From NCBI RefSeq assembly GCF_000740895.1, contig NC_025260.1, positions 972,001 to 1,036,000 on the forward strand: DNA of 64,000 nt. The letters run 5' to 3'. Source of the DNA: Theileria orientalis strain Shintoku (lineage: Eukaryota > Apicomplexa > Aconoidasida > Piroplasmida > Theileriidae). This document shows positions 36,901 through 45,037 of the stretch, piece after piece; position 1 is the stretch's first letter, and every line of letters starts with the position of its first letter. The position numbers and the translations under genes were made by a program. The notes under the pieces are model-generated. The model saw nothing but the letters and a program-made list of their open reading frames with translations, ran no database searches and was not told the DNA's origin.

Positions 36901-37564
36901 TCTGCTGCGAGTACTACACGCACTTCACGTCCCCAATAAGGAGGTACGCGGACGTGATAGTCCACAGGCTGCTGGCCTCGGCACTGGATTTGGCTCCGCT
37001 GAGCACCAACCTCGCCTCCAACGTATGAATATCTAGTACCACCTTTAACTAAGTACTGTATTTGCACCTATCAGTAGCTACAATAATTACTGTATCTATA
37101 GCTAGCAATAACTACAATAAGTACTGTATCTATAGCTAGCAATAACTACAATAAGTACTTATTAACGGCTATTGCCAACACCATTTTAGTTGACGAACCA
37201 GTGCGATGTGCTAAACAGAAAGCACAGAAACGCCCAGTGGTGTAGCAGGGAGTCTGATAAGATGTTTTCGTACCTCTACTTTAAGAACATGGTGCGTTTG
37301 TAGTCCTTAATTACCCTTTAGGAAAACGTTGAGAGCCCAGGGATTATACTGGACATAAACGAGGACAGGGTGGTGGTGCTGTCGATCAAATACGGCATTG
37401 AGGCAGTGGCCAACGTCAACTACAGCTCCTTCGACAAGGTTAACAAGTGTCTGGTGGATCAGAGCGGCAACACGTACCGGGTCTTCGATCAGGTGAACAT
37501 CAGGCTCTTCACCTCAAACAAGCACTTCAGGAACATGATCAAGGCCGAAATAATATCTCACTAA
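33994..37564 (+). CDS. DIS3: Exosome exoribonuclease DIS3/RRP44 (PIN + RNB)
   Basis: Six exons: 33994-34558, 34649-35987, 36162-36311, 36407-37022, 37190-37291, 37322-37564; 3015 nt, 1004 aa, all phases close. The N-terminus has the exosome-anchoring CR3 motif ([13 protein letters not shown]) and a PIN domain. Then come two cold-shock regions and an RNB domain with the catalytic acid cluster intact ([15 protein letters not shown]), the NLCSL motif across the exon 2/3 junction, [15 protein letters not shown], and a C-terminal S1 domain. DIS3 is the processive 3'-5' nuclease of the RNA exosome. In the PIN domain the usual PDTN acid is replaced (LTIEV) and the downstream TNDR-type Asp is missing (LVTVPNSS), so endonuclease activity is probably lost while exonuclease should remain. 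The start is ATG 33994, preceded by two in-frame GTG codons. Introns are small, the last only 30 nt. Confidence 0.92.
35988..36161 (+). other. DIS3 intron 2 with ACTACT/ATTATT triplet microsatellite
   Basis: 174-nt intron, CTAAT|GTAAGA to catag|G, holding a run of ACT, ATT and ACC triplets (about 36000-36110). Confidence 0.7.
37023..37189 (+). other. DIS3 intron 4 with direct repeats
   Basis: 167-nt intron containing two to three direct copies of ACAATAAGTACTGTATCTAT plus GCTAGCAATA-type ends (about 37078-37165). No gene inside. Confidence 0.65.
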
Positions 37565-37859
37565 TGTGCTGTACAACATTGATAAATACACAAACACGCA
37601 CCTGTAGTTAATTTAGTTTTAGCTGTCCACTGCCGGTAGATAATAGTTGTTTTTGCTAGCTGTGAGTAGCCTGTTACTTCAGGGTACCATTATAAAATCA
37701 GTACAGGTGGCATAAACAAGCATAAAGTTCAGTTTGTATTAATAGGCATAAAGAACAGGTGGCATGAAGCAGAAGAGGTGATATGAATAAATGGGTACCA
37801 AATTAGTGTATATCCTGGTGAGATACGTTGCAATTGGTGGTGTGATTATACTGTTACAT
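37565..37859. other. 3' spacer of DIS3
   Basis: About 295 bp of mixed composition directly after the DIS3 stop, with AGGTGGCAT/CATAAAGTTCAG-type short duplications at 37707-37770. No gene. Confidence 0.5.
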
Positions 37860-38110
37860 GTGGGCAAAAGTGGACGCTGTGAAAGGGCCCAGCCACTTGC
37901 AAATCGTCTGCGTAGCAAGGTAAGGCGGTAATGAACCGTACGCTCAACGTAAAGGCTGCCCACACTGGGCAGGGAGTGCACAGTGTGGGCAGCGCCAGCA
38001 GAGTTTGCAGTGGTTTCGGGGCCTGAGCTCACTCGTCCGAGAGGACCAGTAGGAGGGCGAATCTTAAGGCCGCCAGGTTCAACGGCAGGGCCGCAGTCCC
38101 ACTGGCCCAG
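37860..38110 (+). ncRNA. Candidate structured RNA (G+C-rich, hairpin-rich spacer)
   Basis: An island of clearly G+C-rich sequence between two convergent genes, where neighbouring spacers are AT-rich. On the plus strand CTGCCCACACTG (37957-37968) and CAGTGTGGGCAG (37981-37992) form a perfect 12-bp stem. CCACTTGCAAA (near 37892) can pair with TTTGCAGTGG (near 38003) with one bulge, with GGCCC/GGGCC extending it. CGGTAATGAACCG (near 37925) makes a further small hairpin inside. Together these suggest a multibranch RNA. I could not match it to U-snRNAs, or to motifs of RNase P, SRP or telomerase RNA, so class and strand are open. A structured 3' UTR of DIS3 is the main alternative. Confidence 0.35.
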
Positions 38111-38118
38111 CCAACATG

Positions 38119-39570
38119 TCAGTAGGAAGGCTGACGACTAGTCTTGTAAACCACCTTTAGCTTCTTGCCCAAAATGCTGAACCCGTTCATGTTCGCCACG
38201 GCCTGCGTAGCGCTGTCAGGGTTGTCGTAGGAGACGAACGCGTAGCCCTTGCTGCGGTTCGTCGCACGGTCGAAGACGATCTTCGCCTTCACAACGCGGC
38301 CGAAGGGACTGAAGGTCCTGAACAGGTCCGAGTTGTTCCACTGGCTCGGAATGTGGAAGACGAAGAGGCAGGAGTCGTCGGTCACGGCATTGAAGCCTGG
38401 GGAACTGGCTGGGTTACCGGCGGGCGCGTAGCCGCCGTTGTTGTAGCCTCCGAAACCGGCGCCGTGGCCGCTGAGCTTCAGGAAGTCCCTGGGCACCTCC
38501 CACTGCGTCGAGCCCGTCTCGACGTTGAAGTAGTAGAAGCGGCCGTCGGGCGAGATGTACTCGCGCCAGGCGCCCGCGTGGCGCGGGTTCCCGTTGTTGT
38601 AGCTCATGTACCCCAGGCTGGCCCCGTTCTTCTTCCTCTTCTTCAGCTTGCCGTAGCCCCCGTTGAAGTTGCCGCCAGGGCCGTAGTTGGGGAAGATGCC
38701 GTCGAGGGGCGGCGGCGGCCTCTTGATGCGCTGCATCAGGCGCGGATCCTGCGGCGCAGCATTCTTGCTCTGCGCGAACCTAACCTCGATCGGTTTTACG
38801 GAGTCCTTCACCATCTTCTTGTGGTCCAGCTCCCTGATCGCGTAGAGCGCCTGCTCCTTGTACCTCATGCGCACGAAGCCGCAGCCCTTGTTTCCCCCCG
38901 AGTTCATGTCCTTCATGAGGAAGGTCTCGACTGCGTCTCCGTAGTCCTTGAAGAGGTCCTGAAGGTCCTGCTCCGAGAATGACCGCGGCAGCGAGCCCAC
39001 GAACAGCTTAGCCGTGTCCACGCCCGGCTCGCCGACCATCTGCGTGAAGCCCAGCCTCTCGGGCTCGCCCGTGGCGTACCTGATCTGCACTGCTCCGAGG
39101 CCCGGCTCCACGGTGTGCTGGTTGTTTAGGCTTCGTATTGCAGCGTCGGCCTGGCAGATCGAGGCCATCTTGACAAAAGCGCAGTTCTTGGGCACGTTCG
39201 TGGCCTTGTCCTTGATTATGGTCACGTCCTCCACAGTTCCGAATTCCTCGAAGAGCTTACGTATGTCCTCCTCCTTGTGGTCCCTAGGGATTCTGGCGAT
39301 GAACAGCTTTATTGAGGCCGGCGGCGCCGGTGAGCACGGCAGGCCCTCAAGGGGCTTGATTTCCGGCTGTGCTTCCGCGCGCTCCTCCGACTCGTTGACT
39401 CCGCTCATGTCCAGGCCCTCTGCAATTTCAAACTCGTCGTTGTCCAGTTCATCCAAATTCGGGTCCTGGGAGTCGTCCATGACATCAATGTTAAGTTCAG
39501 GTGGGTAGTCCATCACGTCAAGTGGGATTTGTGACTCATCCATAAACTCGTCGGGATACTCTTCGCTCAT
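38119..39570 (-). CDS. CELF/Bruno-like RNA-binding protein (RRM-RRM-WW-RRM)
   Basis: Single exon, 483 aa. An acidic N-terminal tail (1-80) is followed by RRM1 at about 87-168 (KLFIARIPRD; CAFVKMAS) and RRM2 at about 187-267 (KLFVGSLPRS; GCGFVRMR). A basic Gly-rich linker (GPGGNFNGGYGKLKKRKK) leads to a WW domain at about 332-360 (WREYISPDGRFYYFN, TQWEVP) and RRM3 at about 400-478 (LFVFHIPSQWNNSDL; GYAFVSYDN). The RRM pair, long linker and RRM3 with the CELF N-cap (CLFVFHIPSQW) define the CELF/Bruno family of splicing, stability and translation regulators. The WW domain is unlike animal CELF and recalls apicomplexan and plant FCA-type relatives. It is convergent with DIS3. Confidence 0.88.
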   Translation of the reverse strand: MSEEYPDEFMDESQIPLDVMDYPPELNIDVMDDSQDPNLDELDNDEFEIAEGLDMSGVNESEERAEAQPEIKPLEGLPCSPAPPASIKLFIARIPRDHKEEDIRKLFEEFGTVEDVTIIKDKATNVPKNCAFVKMASICQADAAIRSLNNQHTVEPGLGAVQIRYATGEPERLGFTQMVGEPGVDTAKLFVGSLPRSFSEQDLQDLFKDYGDAVETFLMKDMNSGGNKGCGFVRMRYKEQALYAIRELDHKKMVKDSVKPIEVRFAQSKNAAPQDPRLMQRIKRPPPPLDGIFPNYGPGGNFNGGYGKLKKRKKNGASLGYMSYNNGNPRHAGAWREYISPDGRFYYFNVETGSTQWEVPRDFLKLSGHGAGFGGYNNGGYAPAGNPASSPGFNAVTDDSCLFVFHIPSQWNNSDLFRTFSPFGRVVKAKIVFDRATNRSKGYAFVSYDNPDSATQAVANMNGFSILGKKLKVVYKTSRQPSY

Positions 39571-41337
39571 CCTTTTTCTAAATTTACTTAAACTTGATCT
39601 GTTTTAAATTATCTAAGGTTAATTTGCCCTCCTTTGCTTTATTTACTTTGTTAGGCGCCTTTGGCGTAATGATCAATAATTGAAGAATACAGTGGCCAGA
39701 GGCGAATAATTAAACTCCAGTGGTCTAGGGCGTTATAACTACGTTACTAAAGTCACTGATGCTAATTCCGATTCACAAATTATGGACACAATATTGGAAC
39801 TTTGTATTCCACCTCAAACCAACGATTTGGAGAATACAGGTATGTTTTTTCCGTATGTGTGACCACTATCGGATAGCAGTAGTGTTCCAAATAGGGGTTT
39901 TAATAGGCAGCTCAAGTGCTAATTACAACTAAGCGGGAAATAGTTGCAAGAGTACTTTGTATTTGCCCGGAAGAATTGGTGAACTCTGTTTATTTAATGA
40001 TGCTGTCGTTCTAATAGTAAATTTTGTTATACTTGATATATTTACAATTTGAATCATTCGAGCTTGATTGCGATCTAATAATGTAAAATATAATGTAGAT
40101 ATATCTATAGTATTGAACTAATTCAACTGAGATTACTGTGAATAAGCTAATTTACGTAATGAAACCGACAATAAATCTGTACGAGGTTATATAATACCAG
40201 AATCTAGGATGGGTATTATATAATTTGGCATATAAATCAAATACAGATATACCAAAATCAGAATGCCAACATAGTTTAATAATCAAGATAGAAGCGACGA
40301 GGCATGGGGATGGTATTATATTCCCCGTTAAAGAGGCCTTATAATTCGTCCTTTTTACTACATATTCCATATCTTATGAGTCTATATTTTTAATATTGTT
40401 TATAGTATCAAAATTTATTATTTACATAATATATTATAGCAATTTTTGTAATAAAAAGGGAAATCAATAGTAGGGAATAAAACCATGAGCAGAAGGCGGC
40501 TGATTTTGGATACAAAAATAAATCTTCTATAATATAACTTGTTTATAGATGATAAAAGGTCATTATTGGCAAATTAATAAAAAGGCCACCCAATACATAT
40601 ATATAAATACATTAAACCGTAAAATTTTGTTAATAAATTGATACTAAAAAGAGCAAAAGAATAAATTTGAAATGGAAAGGACGGAAAAAAAAACTTGATT
40701 CACAAGAATGTTAAAATGAATTTGTAGGTTACCAAAAATACAAGTAAAAAAACCAAAAAGGAAAAATGTTAAAAATAATATGACATGTAATGGTTTGATG
40801 ATAAATTTTGGTTCTAAAAATCAATACAAAGTTAAAATATTGTATTAGAATAATATATTGAGAATATTTTGCAGTGGCAACACTGAATCATATATGTTTC
40901 TGGATATTGATGAAAAATATAATTGGTAAACTCAAAATTCATATATATAAAATTTATTATAAGTATAAGAATAGTATTTTTTATAGACAATGCACCCCCT
41001 CCTTAATCTCCCCATTAAGAAACGGTTAATTCACACCTAGCCAAACACAGTGATAAACGAGTTTGTACATTGGATGTGTACGGAATTTTCACTGATTTGA
41101 AATTTATCAAAACTATTTCAAACTTTTCCCACAAAAAATAGCCAAATTTTAACACCTGAATCACTAAATTCCCATTAAGTGATTCTACCCCGCATCTTCT
41201 ACACAAATATAAGTTATTTTTTAAACACCGACAATTTTAAAATAACAAACAAAATTTAAAATATATTTAATGGCTATAATTATTAAAATGATTCGCTCTA
41301 TCCCGCCGGATATTATCATTATTCGAAATATCGATAG
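39571..41337. other. Long AT-rich spacer (CELF / CCR4-type gene)
   Basis: About 1.77 kb between divergent genes. From about 40015 to 41280 it is strikingly AT-rich with many poly-A/T runs, and apart from the small spliced frame at 39782-40014 I find no coding sequence. It should hold two promoters but is much longer than other divergent spacers here. Confidence 0.5.
39782..40014 (+). CDS. Possible 53-aa spliced small gene or gene relic
   Basis: Exon 1, 39782-39839 (ATG to ACAG|GTATGT); exon 2, 39911-40014 (ggcag|CT to stop TAA). The join closes in frame and gives 53 residues: MDTILELCIPPQTND, then TTKREIVARVLCICPEE and LVNSVYLMML. The PEELVNSVYL wording faintly recalls the N-terminal helical domain of DNA ligase I (PEDLL..VYLC), but the frame stops there. 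It may be a tiny gene, a decayed ligase-like fragment, or chance. Confidence 0.28.
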
Positions 41338-44303
41338 ATGATACTTATATCGCATATTCTAAATAGGCGAATACACTTAGAAAATTTAAATCCAAGTATC
41401 AACACAATTAAAACATATTCAAGTAAGATAGCGCCATTTGGTATAAAATTGTTTAACAGTAGAAGAATAGATGTACTTGTAGAAAATAAAGTTAAGCGCC
41501 TCAGTTATGCAATTTATAGTAGACAGTGCTTTAATTTAAACAAAAAATATTTTTTATCGGGAAGTAGTAAACTTGATACGTTAAATGTAAAGTCAGCAGA
41601 TGGAATAAGAGATGTGTTTAATGGTAAAGTGAAAGGTAAAATGTCTCCAGCTTGTGTTATGCAGAGTATCAACCCAAGGCTGCCAAACGAGTTTATTGAC
41701 GAAAATAAAATTGAGAGTCAAAATACATCTTTGAGTACAAACAATAAAGGACGAACCACAAACATAGGATTCAACGCAGATAATTTCGGAATTAGCACAA
41801 AAGATCTGGGAATTAACAATCATGGAATGAGCAGTTTAATGATGAAAAGTAATCATGGAATCGACACGAATCATGGAGAGAACGTGAATCAGCAGGCGCG
41901 AGTTACACACGCGCTGAAGCAGGAAGCAGACCACTGGTCAGTGAAGCAGCCAGTTGAAGAGTCAGCAGGGATGACGAAGGAGCCGGGCCACGCCCAAGAG
42001 TCGCAGCTGACGAGGTACTGGTACTACCCGCAAACGAGGACGCCGAGTGACGACGGCAGTATGGATTTCAAGAGCTTCCAAGTGATGACGTTCAACACGC
42101 TCGCGCAGAGCCTCGTGGACCACAAGTACATGGAAAACGACCAGACGACGATGAGCTGGACGAAGAGAAGGCACGAGATATACAAGGTGATCCAGGAGAG
42201 CAGCTGCGACATAGTGTGTCTGCAGGAAATCGACGAGCTCGACTACATCAACTTCTTCAAGGAGAAGGTCGAGGAGCTGGGCTACGAGTCAGTGTACAAG
42301 AGGAAGCTGCAAAACAGGCTCGACGGAGTGCTGACGCTGTACAGAAGGGACAGGTACGAGCTGGTGCTGAAGAGGGAGCTTAACTTCTCGTCGGAGCAGG
42401 AGGAGTACGACAAGCCGCAGGTGGCGCTGATCGTGGTGCTGAAGGACCTGTACACCACAGAGAACAAGGCGCCAAGAGCGACTAACGATGGCATTGCAGG
42501 TGCCGGGGCCGTGAATGGGGGCGTGGACGACATCCTGATAGTGGCAAACACGCACCTTATTTTCAACAAGAGCAGAGGAGACATAAAGCTGTATCAGCTG
42601 TGCAGTCTGTTGGCAGGGCTTAAGCAGACGTACGACGAAGTAATGTATAACGGCTCGAACAGTGGCACTAGTGGTGCTGAAGCAGGGGCAGGTGCGGCTA
42701 TGGGCACTGGCTCCGGAACCGGGGGTAGCATGTTGTTGCCAAACGTGCTCTTGTGCGGAGACCTGAACATAACGCCTCAGAGTCTCATGTACAACTTCCT
42801 CTTCCACGGATTCGCGCCCCTGAAGCACACGAACCCGAGGTGCATATCAGGCCAGTACCTGATGTTCGATAAGACGTACCTGACCTCGTCGAGTGGACAC
42901 AACGAGTCGGGAGAGACGATGGGCTCAGTGAGGCACTACGTGTCGGACGTCTACGGGCCGGACGAAGGCCCGGAAATGGCGCAGGGATACGGAAGTGGAG
43001 CTAGCGGCAGCACGTACGGCTACGAAAAGGGCTTAGACAAGTCATTCAGCGGAGTTCCGCCGGGACAGGGCAACTGGTACGAAGGAGTCCTGAGCCAGTT
43101 GAACAGAGCGTACTTCTCAAAGAGGCCGGACCACGTAAACGTTAACCACGTGGCAGAGTTCCTGGAGTTGATCAACAACACAGTGGCCACGGAAAAGGAG
43201 TACTCGGGTCTGACGGATGAGTTGGCGAAGAAGCTGCACGCAGTGTCTACGAGCGGCAGCGTTGAACTTGGCACCACTGACACTGACAGTAACAACCGCA
43301 ACACTACCCTGAACACTGGTAGCATTAACACTGTTAGTGGTGACACTACCCTGAACACTGGTAACACTGACAGTGGTAGTAGTAACAGCAACACTGGTAG
43401 CATTAACACTGTTAGTAGTAACACTACCCTGAACACTGGTAGCATTAACACTGTTAGTGGTGACACTACCCTGAACACTGGTAACACTGACAGTGGTAGT
43501 AGTAACAGCAACACTGGTAGCATTAACACTGTTAGTAGTAACACTACCCTGAACACTGGTAACACTGACAGTGGTAGTAGTAACAGCACAAGTGCCAATA
43601 AAGTAGATGAAGTAAACGAAGGTGACGACGGCAGCTTCACAGGAGTAATTGGGCCATCAGATAGCGACGGTGCCGCAAACATTTCCACAGATCTAGGCGA
43701 CGCTGTGGTTGGTGGAACAAACGCTAATTCTGATAATACAGCAGTGACGAGAAGTAGTACAGGCAACACAAGCAGTTTCGACGGAGGCGACGAGGTTATT
43801 TACTGCCCACTTAAGCTGTCGAGCGCATACTCAGTGGATGACGGATTCAACTGCGAACCGGCATTCACAGCATTCCACGGCTGGCAAAAGGGCTGTGTGG
43901 ACTACATTTGCTATAACCCGGACTACACTCTCCTCGAGGGCATATACGAAATGCCATTATACACACAAGTAAGGCAAAACGGGGACCTGCCACACAAGGT
44001 AAGCGTGTACAGCCGACAATTACGGCCACGTATAAACATTATAGCAAAGTACTACTGTTGTATTTATGTAGTAGTAGTAGTAATAGTAGTAGGCTAGCTA
44101 TGTGGTAGTATCCTAACTATGTGGTAGTAGATGTAGTAGTAGGCTAGCTATGTAGTACTAGTCATCTATATTTAGTTTATGGAAATAGGTACCTACAAGT
44201 AGCTGTTATGTGACGTATGATACTTAGCACTGATAACAATTTTTAGAAATGGCCCGCGTCAGACCACTTTAGTCTCATTTCACAATTTAAACGTATCAAG
44301 TAA
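41338..44303 (+). CDS. CCR4/PDE12-type EEP-family exonuclease
   Basis: Two exons, 41338-43998 and 44247-44303 (phase 0, CACAAG|GTAAGC to ttttag|AAATGG); 2718 nt, 905 aa. The endonuclease/exonuclease/phosphatase fold starts near residue 246 (FQVMTFNTLAQSL) and shows the family's active-site elements in order: VCLQEIDEL (metal-binding Glu), ANTHLIFN, LCGDLNITP, CVDYICYN and, in the small last exon, WPASDHFSLI. Members remove poly(A) tails (CCR4, nocturnin, angel) or 2'-5' and mitochondrial poly(A) (PDE12). The first about 65 residues are basic and nearly acid-free (ILISHILNRRIHLENLN; TIKTYSSKIAPFG), so an organellar presequence and a PDE12-like role are possible. A Thr/Asn/Ser-rich insert, including a 120-bp exact repeat, interrupts the catalytic domain between GDLN and DYIC. 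Confidence 0.87.
43321..43560 (+). repeat. Exact 120-bp tandem duplication in the CCR4-type gene
   Basis: 43321-43440 and 43441-43560 are identical by direct comparison of the lines, and partial copies of the sub-unit AACACTGGTAGCATTAACAC flank them. It encodes N-T-G-S-I-N-T-V-S repeats and keeps the frame (120 is divisible by 3). Confidence 0.95.
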
Positions 44304-44508
44304 TATCGGTGTGTGTAAGTAGATATGTCTTAGCTAACATTGAATGTATATTTGAATTGTCGATTAACGTGTGTAACTGATATGTGTAGTAAATGATGAA
44401 TAGGTGTACTGTATATGAGCAAATGAGTGTGTAACTGATGTGTGTAGTAAATGATGAATAGGTGTACTGTGTATGAGTAAATGAGTGTGTAACGAGTGCG
44501 GTAAAAGA
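44304..44508. repeat. 3' spacer with a 59-bp direct repeat
   Basis: Between the CCR4-type gene and the small minus-strand gene. A unit of about 59 bp beginning GTGTGTAACTGAT, containing GTAGTAAATGATGAATAGG, occurs twice in tandem (about 44369-44426 and 44427-44485) with few differences. Confidence 0.75.
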
Positions 44509-44895
44509 TTACCCATTGAAAAATTCGCTCTGCAGCCGAAGAAGCTGTCGAGATACCTGTAGCTCCAGTGGAGAAGTGTAGGGGAAGGAGTCCAGGTCCT
44601 TGAAGGAGCTCCTGTCGTTAAAATAAAAGGGAGTCAAACGGGTGTAAGATGGATTTATCTCATTCGCGACCTCGTGAAGAGTGTTGGAGACCTTGGAAAT
44701 GTCAGCAAACATGTCCCCGGACAATTGAGTCAGTTTGTCAAGCTTTGCAGAGTTGAGAGTGGGAGCACCGGAGCCGAACTGGGTGTCCAGTGTAAGGTGC
44801 TTCAGAAGCTGAGATTCCAGCTGAAGGAAGTTAGAAATTTTCGGAGCGATGCTGCTCAAAAAGGCACATTCGTCAAACTTGAACTTTAAATCCAT
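44509..44895 (-). CDS. Unrecognised 128-aa helical protein
   Basis: Single open frame ATG 44895 to stop 44509. It is leucine-, serine- and lysine-rich and predicted mostly helical (ISNFLQLESQLLKHLTLD; KLDKLTQLSGDMFADIS; LELQVSRQLLRLQSEFF), with heptad-like spacing and no signal peptide or membrane segment. Looks like a small subunit of a coiled-coil complex; I cannot name it. It sits 142 bp downstream of the GEX1 stop on the same strand. Confidence 0.65.
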   Translation of the reverse strand: MDLKFKFDECAFLSSIAPKISNFLQLESQLLKHLTLDTQFGSGAPTLNSAKLDKLTQLSGDMFADISKVSNTLHEVANEINPSYTRLTPFYFNDRSSFKDLDSFPYTSPLELQVSRQLLRLQSEFFNG

Positions 44896-45037
44896 AGTTT
44901 ATGACGATGGAGGTAAATCTGCGGTAAATATCGTCAACGACCACGACGTGCTATGATCAGGGCCGCTGAAGGGTGAATTAAGGCGTCAATACAGTAAAGT
45001 GAATGGAAATGTATAGTACATTAGCAATAGGGAGGCG

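Noticed and set aside
37739..38032. 97-codon minus-strand frame in the G+C-rich spacer
   Set aside because: Mixed composition, no domain, unsupported by context; the hairpin structure is the stronger signal.
40861..41230. Minus-strand frame at 41015-41206 as a gene
   Set aside because: 63 codons in very AT-rich sequence, no start context or domain.
42289..43769. Minus-strand frames opposite the CCR4-type gene
   Set aside because: L/V/P-rich antisense readings of the Thr/Asn/Ser repeat; shadows.
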